Shown: positions 1 to 10,823 of the stretch, in pieces
Position numbering within the stretch: position 1 is the stretch's first letter
Layout of the letters: each line of letters starts with the position of its first letter
From: Gentiana macrophylla
Lineage: Eukaryota > Streptophyta > Magnoliopsida > Gentianales > Gentianaceae
Assembly (NCBI GenBank): GCA_026214975.1
Contig: JAOBSW010000822.1
Location: forward strand, 1 to 64,000
DNA length: 64,000 nt
Direction of reading: 5' to 3'
Program-made: the position numbers and the translations under genes
Notes under the pieces: model-generated
The model's database searches: none
Told to the model about the DNA's origin: nothing
What the model saw: only the letters and a program-made list of their open reading frames with translations

Positions 1-601
1 ACACTTGGGGTATACCGGGTTATAAATTTTATTACTTGTTGTTTTCCTTAGATAAAACCCGAGACAACGATGCAATTCCAAGATTTTCTGAAGCGAATCC
101 CAATGTTCTTCCATTAGCTTTCGTTGATCCGAACGATATACCTTCGGACTAAGCATCCGTGTTAATCTATTAATCTTCTCTTTATCAATGTGTTTTTATT
201 TTTGATTTGGTGTACCAATAAGTTAAGTCGTGTTGTATGGAGTTCGTTTTGAATTTCCTAATGAATAAAATTTGTCTTATTTAATGTGTTGGATATTTGT
301 GCATTATTTTCACTATAATTATTAAGTATGGGCTTAAATATGTTTAAGGCAATTATTATACCTTTTACAGTCCATTTTTGATATGATTCTATTTTTTCTG
401 GACTAACCTCGTGAACGAGTTCCATGTTTTTGTTAAAGATGTATGTTGCTGAGGTTGCATTTTATTGCGCTTGGTAATCAGATTTGTCTCATTAAAATTC
501 TCCGGAGTTCATCAAGACTTGTTCAACTCCGCACTTATTCGAGCTAAGTTCCTTGTTCTTATTTTTATACATTGAGGACAATGCATAGTTTAAGTGGGGG
601 T
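1..601 (+). mobile_element. 3' end of the internal region of an upstream Gyp-A unit (partial)
   Basis: From about position 60 this stretch matches 6630-7158, the 3' end of the Gyp-A internal region, so the window opens inside another copy of the element. It ends in the purine tract (TTTAAGTGGGGG) that abuts the LTR at 602. An in-frame tail at 51-152 ends SEANPNVLPLAFVDPNDIPSD before a TAA; a T-rich tract ending in TTAG precedes it and could be an intron acceptor. The rest is AT-rich 3' untranslated sequence. That the unit shares its downstream LTR with the next copy is read directly from the order of the parts. Confidence 0.8.
51..152 (+). pseudogene. C-terminal tail of the transposon-protein ORF (partial)
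   Basis: An open frame from 51 to the TAA at 150-152 encodes a tail ending VLPLAFVDPNDIPSD. The homologous stretch at 6630-6712 keeps the same sequence with a shifted frame. Its place just before the 3' untranslated region and purine tract of a Gyp-A unit suggests it is the C-terminal end of the last ORF. The upstream part lies outside the window. Function is unknown. Confidence 0.5.
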
Positions 602-1823
602 ATGAGTCACTTAGCTCATTTAGCATACTTGAATAAGTTTGTATATCAAATAATGAGTAAATTTAAAACTTTTACACTTACAATCACACTTATCTTTTGT
701 GAGTTCCCAAATTTTGTATTTAATAAGGTAGGAACCATATTTCGTTAGATACGTGGTCATGATATACTCTTTGCGATATAATTTGATGTAGCTTAAAGAT
801 ATTCATATTATAAGTTGCAAGTAGTTATTTATTATTCGATTACTCAAAATATGAATCAACGTTTACCACGCTTATCAAAAATGGAAATATATGTGTACAT
901 TGCATAGATAATGGGTTGTGCTCTGCTGGTAATCAATACTTATCGTCGATGTATTCTTAATCTTCTAGCTACAAAAGCGGAATAATAAGCTTGAGATATA
1001 TCTGTGTTTTACCAATGAACTAAACACTGGGCTTGTAGTCAATTACCAAAGTAGCCTTGCGCTTGTGGTAATATTCATTTCTATATTTGATCTAAGATAG
1101 GGGATACATTAAAAAGTTTTCTTCCTTGAGATTTGTAGTATTTGAAAAATGTGAAGAATTGAAAAATTCAACACTTAAGAGGCTTTGAGTAGTACTCGGT
1201 CTCCAAGTCCAAAAACCGTATAGATATATTCTTGCTTATTGTTCTAGTGCTTTACCCATTGCGAGGCTTAAGCGGAGGAATCGATGATGGTGGGACTTGA
1301 GAATTCAAAGTTGGCATAACCATTAATCATGCCACATTTATAAAACCAATGCATGTGCACACATCACTTCGATTCATACCGAGTAGTGAATAATGGATAT
1401 CTTATTAGCATATATAGTATGAGTTGATTCGGGTTTCTTGTGTGAGTATGGTGTGACCAACTGGAAAATGATCATATGGGAATAACTTGTTAATACATTG
1501 ATCGGGACGATCAAAGGCTAAGTGAAGCGATTGATGACGGTCGATTTGTACCCATTATTCGCAATCTTTACCCTTGATTTTGATGTGAAATAACCTTAAG
1601 AGAGTGATAATAAGTCATTAAGTGCCTAATTTAGATATACCCGTGTTACGATTTATTATTATGCATTTGGTAATTTATCAAGTATTTGGTATTACAAACT
1701 ATGTTTTTGTATGATAAATACTGATGAGCATTATGGACGGACTACGGAGAAGGAATTAAAGATCCAGGACAATGCGAGCCAAACAGAAGATAGAAGACGG
1801 AGCCCCATGAAGCGGTGAAGGCT

Positions 1824-1855
1824 CGGTCGGCCGAGCCCGACTATTCGGTCGACCG
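1824..1855 (+). promoter_or_regulatory. Phased palindrome pair upstream of the LTR TATA box
   Basis: Two 10-bp dyads, CGGTCGGCCG (1824-1833) and CGGTCGACCG (1846-1855), are centred 22 bp apart. The same pair with the same spacing is in the right LTR at 8383-8414. The equivalent place in Gyp-B holds a CGGTAAACCG-type pair at 20088-20118. Binding by a protein is inferred, not shown. Confidence 0.6.
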
Positions 1856-1952
1856 AGTGGACTTAAAGCCCATGAGAGTCCGACATATTACTTAAGTCGG
1901 TTAGGGTTTGGGAATCCGATCCTTAGTCGGTTTCTAAGTCGGTTTTGAGCTC

Positions 1953-1960
1953 TATATAAA
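1953..1960 (+). promoter_or_regulatory. TATA box in Gyp-A left LTR
   Basis: TATATAAA in the context GAGCTCTATATAAACACATT, about 100 bp downstream of the first palindrome pair and conserved at 8513-8520 in the right LTR. The start of transcription is inferred to lie about 30 bp downstream. Confidence 0.65.
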
Positions 1961-2371
1961 CACATTGTCATTAGTATTATGTATTCATTCATACATTGAT
2001 TCAATCATTCATAAAAGAGCACAACAAATTGAGAGTTTTTTCGACCAAGTTAGATGCAACAATGTAAGCCCTTAATCTTCATGTTTTATTTTCAAGTAAT
2101 TAATTCTTCCAATTACGTTCTTATCGCTTGAATTAATTAAACATAGCTAGATGATGTGATTCTCGGCTATGGCGTTAGGTGGTGGTGACACCTTGTCAAT
2201 GAGGATCCCATGACCTACGTCATAATCTAGATTTATTCATGACTCTACTTGATTTAATTAATGTGTATCTATGATAGTTTATATAAGTGATGTATGAATT
2301 CTTTGTTTAAACTTACGTATAAGGAAACACCGAGAGGTTATTTCTAGGATGTAATTGGGGTTGAATTCGTC

Positions 2372-2425
2372 CGGGTGACCGAGCAAAGTCGTTCGATCGA
2401 CCGAGCCCCTTTACTCGGTCGACCG
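2372..2425 (+). promoter_or_regulatory. Phased palindrome triplet downstream of the LTR TATA box
   Basis: Three dyad cores, CGGGTGACCG (2372-2381), CGATCGACCG (2394-2403) and CGGTCGACCG (2416-2425), are each centred 22 bp from the next. In the right LTR the same triplet lies at 8935-8989 with spacings 22 and 23, one T being inserted. The Gyp-B counterpart is at 14692-14722. Confidence 0.6.
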
Positions 2426-3256
2426 AGCCCCTAATTTTGTCGATTAAGTCGCCACGTCTTTATGGTGGGTTTAACCTAGTTGAATTTACTTTCTTAGTAG
2501 GTATGGCTACGGCTACACTAACGTCGCTCGTCGATTTTTCATTAGCGTATTATTAGGAAATACCAATATAAGACGTCTAGTTCGGCTCATGAACGATCTT
2601 CGGGACTTTCGGCCAAGATCTAGATTAGTTTTGTATTAGGGAATTGTCGACACCTAGTCATCGTAAATCGTAGATTAACAAGAAACTAACCAAGTAATTG
2701 TTAATAGGGCGAGGGCTTGAGCGATCGTTTAGAAATACGCTAACCATAGGAATGTTGCCTAAGCGAGGTGTCACGGTTAATATCGGCATCCTTAGAGTAA
2801 TGGCGTGTGAGTTATATGAGATGGAAACCCAAAAGGTGAAGTCACGTAACAATACCACGGTGATCTAGTAATCTAACGGTGCTAAGTCAAGTTAAGGGAT
2901 GACTCCCGTAGCCAATTAAGTATGAATCTGACCAGATTAATGATTAATGAGTTAAGTTATTTTATATAAGTTGTCTTGGTCCGATCGATAACGTCGGTAA
3001 TTGGAAGGTTAATTACGTTTGTGTTTTTAAGTTTGAGTTTGTTTATCTTATTTTGTCTTTTATGTTGGTCTTAGATATTTGTCCAATAACGAATTAGGTG
3101 AGTTAATTATTTAAACCTAGGGTCCACATTTTGATTCCACGAGGGTCGACCTTGATTCACCATCGCTATGCTATGATGTACCTAGTGCTATTGCTAGTAT
3201 TTGGTGGTCAAGTAAAATAAATTTATAACTTTGATCGGACCGCAATCAAGTTTTTT

Positions 3257-3272
3257 TGGCGCCGTTGCGGGG
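3257..3272 (+). other. Primer-binding site of Gyp-A (tRNA-Asp type)
   Basis: TGGCGCCGTTGCGGGG, 8 bp after the LTR end, is complementary to the 3' end of plant tRNA-Asp except for one missing C. This primer choice is characteristic of Athila-like gypsy elements. It fixes the element on the plus strand and the LTR end at 3248. Confidence 0.85.
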
Positions 3273-3424
3273 AATCAATGGCCCAATGATTGTTTAAATA
3301 ATTATTTTTATCTACCCGTTCTTTCTTTATTGTTTTTAGTTGAATTATTTATTTTTCTTTGACGAATTATCTGTACTTGTATCTTTGTTAAAGGAGTAAA
3401 GCGAGGAATGGGAAGATATTCGTT

Positions 3425-3456
3425 CGGTCGATCGAACGTATTCACTCGGTCGACCG
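3425..3456 (+). promoter_or_regulatory. Phased palindrome pair after the primer site of Gyp-A
   Basis: CGGTCGATCG (3425-3434) and CGGTCGACCG (3447-3456) are centred 22 bp apart, about 165 bp past the primer site. Gyp-B has its own pair at the matching place (13852-13882), about 150 bp past its primer site. Confidence 0.6.
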
Positions 3457-3649
3457 AGCCTTTCGACTTTAATTTTATATACAGTGTCGTTTCCCCAGTG
3501 TTCTGTTTCCCCCTGTTTGTAGGTTGTAAGTTTGACAACAGTATGAGCAATCATACTGTTTGTCAATTTACTAATTGTTTATTTGTTTTTTCAAATATTG
3601 CAGATAATTCGACGTAAATCACTCACATAACCTGCTCAAGATCAGCAAA

Positions 3650-4745
3650 ATGTCATCAAATGATTTTATCAAAGGCCAAGAAGAAGTCAAGGTTTCTGAA
3701 CCAAAACTACACCAAAAATCCGTTAACACGAAGCTCATGGAAAGGATAGAAAAGATGAAAGCGAAAATCCGAGAGGCAAGGAAATCGAGGAGGCTAAAAA
3801 GCCTATTGGCAAAGAGGTATGTCTATTTGAATCCAGAGGAAATTTCTTGGATTCGATTCACTTTAGATTATGATGATTACATGTCGAGATAGAATCGAGT
3901 CGAGGGTAGCGTGACTAAGGAGAGCCCTATTGTCATCTGTTCTAGAGATGAAATATTGGTTAAAGACGAGTCTCGTCGATGCAAAAGTTAGCGAGACCGG
4001 AGCTTTTATGGTTGGAGTAACCCTAGAACAAACCCACTTAGGTTTAGCCTTGATTGATTCGATTCGAGCCTTAATATCTTTCCTAAAAGCCTTTGTGATA
4101 GGAATTCCATTTTAACACCCACTAACACCCCGCTCCAAGTTAGATTAGCGGATGGAACTAGGACAATCATGGTGGGAGACCGAACAACATGATTATTGGT
4201 GTGGGGCAATTACGGTTTAAGATAGACATAGTGGTAATGGAAATCGAGGAACATCTGAATGCCCAATCATTTTGGGTAGATCGTTTATCAACACCGCTAG
4301 AGCCTTCATACGGATGACCGGACATGAGATAGTATTGTTTGGCGCCAAGGGTTACGAGTGTTATGGGATAACAAATCCAATTTCCCTGTACCGGTAAGTG
4401 TGAATGTGTTAGAAGTAGTTGGTTCGGAGAAGCTTGATGCCACTCAAGGTCTAGGAAAGGATGTTGGTGATAATGTCGATGATAAAGATGAGAGGGAAGT
4501 CCTTACTATTCTAAGTCGGAATAGGTCGGTTCACTTTGCACCAAATACGACCAATATTGAAGGCTGTAGACCTACCTAAGGATAGGAGGACCAGAGCGAA
4601 GAAACGAACTAGGAGAGTTCATAACAAAAGCTCATCAAAATCAGAGATGAATCCAAAAGTAGGCGCTTATGCGGATGGTCAATTCGGCTGTCTTTTCATT
4701 GGACTAAAATCCAAAGGAAGGGCACTCGTAGAAAAGAGACGGTAA
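3650..4745 (+). pseudogene. Gyp-A gag-protease remnant
   Basis: A degenerate coding region with several frame changes. 3650-3892 is an open 80-residue lysine/arginine- and glutamate-rich segment beginning MSSNDFIKG that could be the gag end. Around 4047-4061 the codons give ALIDS, the start of a retropepsin D-S-G site, then the frame breaks. Shifted frames give LRLADGT-like and then PIILGRSFINTARAF near 4262-4310, the conserved C-terminal half of gypsy proteases. From 4358 to 4745 comes an acidic stretch, then a basic tail with RRTRAKKRTRR. Gyp-B has the same protease then basic-tail order at 12540-13640. No polymerase follows. The protease cannot be active as read. Confidence 0.6.
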
Positions 4746-5404
4746 AACTTTTTCGGTGAAAGTCGGCGGGTGAAAACCTGGCAAGTCAAAAGCGGTGTTT
4801 AGGAGTGATGGTTTTGGAAGTGAGATATAGACTCAAAATTTAGAATTATTTCGTTTCATTTATTTTATTTTATTTCATCTTTATTTTTAGTATGAATAAA
4901 AGTAACGTAGAATGGCGAGAGCCTTTTTTATTTTTGCCGTTTTCTAATGACCATTAGGTTACGTATGTGCAAAAAGTTTTTTTACTCGAATCATTTTAAC
5001 GTGAAGTAGAGTAGGAAGAGAAATCATTATAAAATGTATTGATGATGGGAATTTGGTGAAAAGATGCTTAGTTTCAAATTTGTATTATTTGGAAGAAGTG
5101 AAGATTTATATGTTAATGGATTGTGGTTGGATTATTCGATTTTTGAGGTGAGGATTTTTCAAATTGTGACATGATAATTTTGATAGACTTATGTGTACTA
5201 GCTTGAAAATTTCGTGTGTATCAAATTGAGGAGGTCAACTATCATTTATTTTTACACATCCCCATTTTTCATTTCCCAATCCACCTTTTCATTTCCCCCA
5301 TTAATTTATTCCTCCAACAAAACCATTCCACTCCTCAATCCTTACCTTCCTATCTCCACCAATCACCTTCCACCATTTCAATCCTTTCACTTTCCACATC
5401 TTTC

Positions 5405-5412
5405 TATTTAAA
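5405..5412 (+). promoter_or_regulatory. Candidate internal TATA box before the transposon-protein ORF
   Basis: TATTTAAA inside a pyrimidine-rich run, 359 bp upstream of the ATG at 5771. Support comes from the parallel arrangement in Gyp-B (TTTATATA at 11926-11933 on the plus strand, 355 bp from its ATG). No transcript evidence is available here. Confidence 0.4.
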
Positions 5413-5674
5413 CTCCTTTTCTCTTCATCATTTCCACACCACAAAATCTTCATCTTCTCCAAATCCCCAATTTTCTTCTTCTTCTTCTCTCCATTAATTC
5501 CCATTTCCAATCTTTCTCATAACTTCCATCCACCCAAGATTGGGGATAGTAATCTAAATGATCCTCCAATATCACAAGTTGTGACTGTTCATATCTACGA
5601 TCTCACGAAGGATTATCCGATCCAGTCATCACGAGGAAGACCTAAACCTCAAAGCAGCAGAGCTTCCATCGATT

Positions 5675-5737
5675 CGGTCGGCCGAACCTTTACGCTTTCG
5701 GTCAACCGAGGACCGAGGCCATTCTCTCGGTCGACCG
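5675..5737 (+). promoter_or_regulatory. Palindrome cluster just upstream of the last ORF of Gyp-A
   Basis: Three dyad cores: CGGTCGGCCG (5675-5684), CGGTCAACCG (5699-5708) and CGGTCGACCG (5728-5737), spaced 24 and 29 bp between centres. The last ends 34 bp before the ATG at 5771. The spacing is looser than in the LTR copies. Gyp-B has a pair at 11622-11652, 50-80 bp before its ATG. Confidence 0.55.
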
Positions 5738-5770
5738 AGAGCTTCATACCGCTGCATCTATCTGTCAGCG

Positions 5771-6394
5771 TTGCTCTGTTCCAGTTCTGCAATTATGCCA
5801 CCAAGACGACAATCCTCCGCACAGTTTGTAGCAATCAACGATGCCATACCCTTGATCAACGGGGTACCGCAATTCGCTACCCAAGAGGTATTTTCGTTTT
5901 ATCGGAATTTCTTCCACAATTCGCCGGTACACCGGGCTCGGGGATTAGATTTGACCAACTGGCGTCAAGAGCTGTTCGATCTAGTGGAGTATTATCAGTG
6001 GCAAGAGGTTGTTGCGCCACCTGGCCAAGTTAATGTCGACTGGGTAAGAGAGTTTTATTCTTATTTACACGTGCACCCACACACGAATTTAGTCCAGGTT
6101 CGTGGCAAATCCATTGTAATTACTCCGGGGACTCTTAATAATTATTATGGTCTCGATACCCCGGAGGAGGAGCCAGAGTACACAGTGACCTTTGATGAGT
6201 CTGATGCATGGTTGGAGGAGGTTGGTGCCCATCTCGGGATATCATGGACAATAGGGGAAGTTGCTCGCACTTTTGAGGAGCCATACTTTAGGCGGTGGGA
6301 AGATAAGTGCTTACATAGGCTTATCCGTTCTAACATTATTCCGGCCAAGCATGTGTCTACAGTTTATTATGCACATGCTACGCTGATGTATTAG
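5771..6394 (+). CDS. Putative plant transposon protein-family ORF of Gyp-A
   Basis: A 207-residue open frame starting MPPRRQSSAQFVAINDAIP. It has the hallmarks of the 'putative plant transposon protein' domain (Pfam PF20167, named from memory): an N-terminal basic tag, a WQEVVAPPG segment, VDWVREFYSYLHVHP around residues 94-108, a following VRGKSIVITPGTLNNYYGL stretch, and a C-terminal LIRSNIIPAKHVSTVYY around residues 184-200. The family normally continues past this point; here a stop at 6394 cuts the LLYAI-type end, and related codons continue in other frames to about 6720. Molecular function is unknown; such domains are usually found in Athila-like elements. Gyp-B carries a homologue at 10928-11571. 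Confidence 0.7.
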   Translation: MLCSSSAIMPPRRQSSAQFVAINDAIPLINGVPQFATQEVFSFYRNFFHNSPVHRARGLDLTNWRQELFDLVEYYQWQEVVAPPGQVNVDWVREFYSYLHVHPHTNLVQVRGKSIVITPGTLNNYYGLDTPEEEPEYTVTFDESDAWLEEVGAHLGISWTIGEVARTFEEPYFRRWEDKCLHRLIRSNIIPAKHVSTVYYAHATLMY

Positions 6395-6412
6395 TGAGCG
6401 AGAGGATGGCCT

Positions 6413-6712
6413 GTTAATATTGGGGCACCGATGCGTTACGAGATGATTTGCCGATACCGCAAGCCTAGACACATCTTTGCCTTATGGTTCGTTGATCACT
6501 TCATTATGTGAGGCGGTGAGTGCCCAGTGCTAGGAAGTGACTCTATGTTAGGCCCATGCCTATCCTATCTTTGGATTACGTTGCACCACCTCTTGTGCAA
6601 ACCGATGATCACGGTCAGTGATGACGATCGCGCAATTCAAGATTTTCCTGGCGAATCCCAATGTTCTTCCATTAGCTTTTCGTTGATCCGAGCGATATAC
6701 CTTCGGACTAAG
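6413..6712 (+). pseudogene. Frameshifted C-terminal continuation of the Gyp-A ORF
   Basis: After the stop, shifted frames still read as protein: GAPMRYEMICRYRKP then HIFALWFVDHFI from 6413, LSLDYVAPPLVQTDDHG near 6565, and a counterpart of the 51-152 tail to about 6712. This looks like the rest of the same protein broken by indels. Whether they are real or consensus errors cannot be told from this sequence. Confidence 0.45.
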
Positions 6713-7139
6713 CATCTATGTTAATCTATTAATCTTCTCTTTATCAATGTGTTTTTATTTTTGATTTGGTGTACCAATAAGTTAAGTCGTGTTGTATGGA
6801 GTTCGTTTTGAATTTCCTAATGAATAAAATTTGTCTTATTTAATGTGTTGGATATTTGTGCATTATTTTCACTATAATTATTAAGTATGGGCTTAAATAT
6901 GTTTAAGGCAATTATTATACCTTTTTACGATCCATTTGATATGATTATATTTTTTGGACTAACCACATGCTTGAGTTCCATGTTTTTGTTAAAGATGTAT
7001 GTTTGAGATGTTGCATTTTATTGCGGTTAGTAGCTGTATTTATCTGTTAAAATTCTCCGGAGTTCATCAAGACTTGTTCAACTCCCGCACTTATTCAGAG
7101 CTAAGTTCCTTGTTCTTATTTTTATACATTGAGGACAAT

Positions 7140-7158
7140 GCATAGTTTAAGTGGGGTA
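7140..7158 (+). other. Polypurine tract of Gyp-A
   Basis: GCATAGTTTAAGTGGGGTA directly before the LTR start TGAGTCAC at 7159. The twin at 583-601 reads AAGTGGGGGTA. It is the expected plus-strand primer of a gypsy element. Confidence 0.75.
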
Positions 7159-9809
7159 TGAGTCACTTAGCTCATTTAGCATACTTGAATAAGTTTGTAT
7201 ATCAAATAATGAGTAAATTTAAAACTTTTACACTTACAATCACACTTATCTTTTGTGAGTTCCCGAATTTTGTATTTAATAAGGTAGGATCCATATTTCG
7301 TTAGATGCGTGGTCATGATATACTCTTGCGATATAATTTGATAAGCTTAAAGATATTCATATTATAAGTTGCAAGTAGTTATTTATTATTCGATTACTCA
7401 AAATATGAATCAACGTTTACCACGCTTATCAAAAATGAAATATATGTGTACATTGCATAGATAATGGGTTGTGCCACTGGTAATCAATACTTATCGTCGA
7501 TGTATTCTTAATCTTCTAGCTACAAAAGCGGAATAATAAGCTTGAGATATATCATGTTTTACCAATGAGATAAACACTTTGGGCTTGTAGTCAATTACCA
7601 AAGTAGCCTTGCGCTTGTGGTAATATTCATTGCTATATTTGATCTAAGATAGGGGGATACATTAAAAAGTTTTCTTCCTTGAGATTTGTAGTATTTGAAA
7701 AATGTGAAGAATTGAAAAATTCAACTCTTAAGAGGCTTTGAGTAGTACTCGGTCTCCAAGTCCAAAAACCGTATAGATATATTCTTGCTTATTGTTCTAG
7801 TGCTTTACCCATTACGAGGCTTAAGCAGAGGAATGCTGATGATGGTGGGACTTGAGAATTCAAAGTTGGCATAACCATTAATCATGCCACATTTATAAAA
7901 CCAATGCATGTGCACACATCACTTCGATTCATACCGAGTAGTGAATAATGGATATCTTATTAGCATATATAGTATGAGTTGATTCGGGTTTCTTGTGTGA
8001 GTATGGTGTGACCCTTTGGAAAATGATCATATGGGGAATAACTTGTTAATACTTTGATCGGGATGATCAAAGGCTAAGTGGAGGGCAGTTGATGACGGTC
8101 GATTTGTACCCATTATTCTGCAATCTTTACCCTTGATTTTGATGTGAAATAACCTTAAGAGAGTGATAATAAGTCATTAAGTGCCTAATTTAGATATACC
8201 CCGTGTTACGATTTATTATTATGCATTTGGTAATTTATCAAGTATTTGGTATTACAAACTATGTTTTTGTATGATAAATACACAATGAGCATTATGGACG
8301 GACTACGGAGAAGGAATTAAAGATCCAGGACAATGTAGAGCCAGCAGAAGATAGAAGAGCGGAGCCCAGAGCGGTGAAGGCTCGGTCGACCGAGCCCGAC
8401 TATTCGGTCGACCGAGTGGACTTAAAGCCCGAGTGAGAGTCAGCATATTACTTAAGTCGGTTAGGGTTTGGGAATCCGTTCCTTAGTCGGTTTCTAAGTC
8501 GGTTTTGAGCTCTATATAAACACATTGTCGTTAGTATTATGTATTCATTCATACATTGATTCAATCATTCATAAAAGAGCACAACAAATTGAGAGTTTTT
8601 AAAGCAAGTTAGAATTTGCAACAATGTAAGCCCTTAATCTTCATGTTTTATTTTCAAGTAATTAATTCTTCCAATTACGTTCTTATCGTTTGAATTAATT
8701 AAACATAGCTAGATGATGTGATTCTCGGCTATGACGTTAGGTGGTGGTGACACCTTGTCAATGAGGATCCCATGACCTACGTCATAATCTAGATTTATTC
8801 ATGACTCTACTTGATTTAATTAATGTGTATCTATGATAGTTTATATAAGTGATGTATGAATTGCTGTTTAATCTGTTCTGTATAAGGAAACACTGAGAGG
8901 TTATTTCTAGGATGTAATTAGGGTTGAATTCGTCCGGGTGACCGAGCAAAGTCGTTCGATCGACCGAGCCCCTTTTACTCGGTCGACCGAGCCCTAATTT
9001 TGTCGATTAAGTGCGCCACGTCTTTATGGTGGGTTTAACCTAGTTGAATTTACTTTCTCATTAGGTATGGCTACACGGCTACGTCGCTCGTCGATTTTTC
9101 ATTAGCGTATTATTAGGAAATACCAATATAAGACGTCTAGTTCGGCTCATGAAGCGATCTTTCAGGACTTTCGGCCAAGATCTAGATTAGTTTTGTATTA
9201 GGAATTGTCGACACCTAGTCATACGTAAATCGTAGATTAACAAGAAACTAACCAAGTAATTGTTAATAGGGCGAGGGCTTGGCGATCGTTTAGGAAATAC
9301 GCCTAACCATAGGAATGTTGCTAAGCGAGGTGTCACGGTTAATATCGGCATCCTTAGAGTAATGGCGTGTGAGTTATATGAGATGGAAACCCAAAAGGTG
9401 AAGTCACGTAACAATACCACGGTGATCTAGTAATCTAACCGGTGCTAAGTCAAGTTAAGGGATGACTCCGTAGCCAATTAAGTATGAATACACCAGATTG
9501 ATGATTAATGAGTTAAGTTATTTTATATAAGTTGTCTTGGTCCGATCGATAACGTCGGTAATTGGAAGGTTAATTACGTTTGTGTTTTTAAGTTTGAGTT
9601 TGTTTATCTTATTTTGTCTTTTATGTTGGTCTTAGATCGTTGTCCAATAACGAATTAGGTGAGTTAATTATTTAAACCTAGGGCCCATATTTTGATTCCC
9701 TGAGGGATCGACCTTGATTCACCATTGCTATGCTATGATGTACCTAGTGCTATTGCTAGTATTTGGTGGTCAAGTAAAATAAATTTATAACCTGATCAGA
9801 CCGCAATCA
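7159..9809 (+). repeat. Gyp-A right LTR (2651 bp)
   Basis: Same ends as 602-3248 (TGAGTCAC ... CCGCAATCA). TATA box at 8513-8520; palindrome pair at 8383-8414 and triplet at 8935-8989. Differences from the left LTR are small patches of mixed indels and substitutions rather than evenly spread transitions. Sequence after 9809 is unrelated to Gyp-A. Confidence 0.88.
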
Positions 9810-10823
9810 GAGGATTAATCCATATGTAATGATTATATCAATGGACGCTTATTATAATTCTCGTGAGGAGATAAATATAATCTCATAATCAGAGGAGTGC
9901 AGTCACGGGATTATGGTGGCATATTCCTGTGATTGGTTTATCGAATATAATTATTTTGTTCGTAAGATAATTATTTATTTGATTTATCGGAGCCGCTGAT
10001 TATTAGTCCATGGTCCCGACGTGCCTCCAATATAGCATAGCTATTCTCGGACGTCGAATCCTAATAATATTAATTTAATTCTTATTAGAATTTAATTAAA
10101 TGATATGTGAATTAATTATTTAGTGAACTATTAAATTAGTTGGGCTAAATAATTAAATATGTGAAAAAGACATTTTTCATAATCTTGGCAAAATTAGTGT
10201 TGTGGCCGAAATTAATATTGACTAGGTCAATAATGATAATTTCGGCCAAGGCATGTTTTTAGGAAACAAGAAATTGGTTTTCTTGTGAATTAATAAGACA
10301 TGTGCACAAAATATTTATTGGATAAATATTTATGGTAAGAAATAAAGATAAATATTATTCTAGATTTGTTCTAGAATATTATGGGATTATCTTTTATTTA
10401 TTGGATTTATTTATTTGCAAAATAAAATCCTTGGAGGACAAGGATTACTCTCCTATATAAAGAGAGTTCTCCCAAGCCTTAACAACACATAAAATTCGAC
10501 TATCATCTCTTAGAGAGAGGATACATAATTTCGGCAAAGGGGAGAGAAAGGGAAAATCTTGGAGGTTTTTCCGGGTAGCATATCGGGAGGATTCGAGCCG
10601 AGGATTTCCTTCCACCGGGAGTTGCTCGGATCACACGTACGGAAGATCGTGGTGCTCTTCACACAATCTTTTATTCTTTCTATTATGGTTCTTCTACTTG
10701 GATTTTGAGATCCAAGAGGTATGTACTACAACCCCCTTGTAGAGTAGATCTAGTTATTTTATTACGTGTAATTTATAGATCTAGATCCTTAAATCGCTTC
10801 CGTTGCGAATGGAATTACTAACA
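9810..10823 (+). repeat. 3' part of a Cop-8-type copia LTR
   Basis: Starts GAGGATTAATCC and follows the Cop-8 LTR (from about 51180 and 58503) through the CCTATATAAAGAGAG promoter block (10452) and the CTACAACCCCCTTGTAG motif (10725), ending GGAATTACTAACA. The first 770 bp of the LTR are missing because Gyp-A adjoins. The missing half may lie left of the window if Gyp-A inserted here. It is diverged from the Cop-8 LTRs, so it is a related, older family member. Confidence 0.7.

Larger units (their letters stand above)
602..3248 (+). repeat. Gyp-A left LTR (2647 bp), shared with the upstream unit
   Basis: Starts TGAGTCACTTAGCTC after the purine tract and ends GCAATCA just before the primer site, giving TG...CA termini. 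It aligns end to end with 7159-9809 with scattered small indels and substitutions. It has a TATA box at 1953-1960 and phased palindromic cores at 1824-1855 and 2372-2425. Because internal sequence lies on both sides, it serves as the 3' LTR of one unit and the 5' LTR of the next. Confidence 0.88.
4746..5770 (+). other. Gyp-A spacer with a promoter-like block before the last ORF
   Basis: About 1 kb without a convincing gene. 4850-5220 is AT-rich. 5230-5530 is a strongly C/T-rich tract, like a plant mRNA leader. TATTTAAA stands at 5405-5412, followed by CT-rich sequence and then the ATG at 5771. Palindromic cores lie at 5675-5737. The matching spacer in Gyp-B also has TATA-like boxes and a CT-rich leader upstream of the homologous ORF, which suggests a separate promoter for that ORF (inference). 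Confidence 0.45.
602..9809 (+). mobile_element. Gyp-A: Athila-like non-autonomous Ty3/gypsy LTR retrotransposon
   Basis: Two LTRs (602-3248 and 7159-9809) enclose an internal region with a tRNA-Asp-type primer site right after the left LTR and a purine tract right before the right one. Internal order is gag-like ORF remnant, aspartic-protease remnant, basic tail, 1-kb spacer, then an ORF of the putative plant transposon protein family. No reverse transcriptase, RNase H or integrase motif is visible in about 3.9 kb, so the element would need its enzymes in trans. Primer site, long LTRs and the purine-tract context TTGAGGACAATGCATAGTTT are typical of Athila-type gypsy elements (family knowledge). 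The right LTR abuts a piece of a Cop-8-type LTR, so the array probably inserted into that LTR; the left flank is outside the window. Confidence 0.85.

Noticed and set aside
3257..3272. tRNA-like sequence
   Set aside because: It is the complement of the tRNA-Asp 3' end only (primer-binding site), not a tRNA gene.
5214..5510. Overlapping open frames of 65-93 residues on both strands in a C/T-rich tract
   Set aside because: Low-complexity composition keeps frames open; serine/phenylalanine/proline-rich products have no domain. Read as leader sequence.
1..9809. Multi-kilobase direct repeat as a segmental duplication
   Set aside because: Primer site, purine tract and TG...CA ends show the repeats are LTRs of a retrotransposon.
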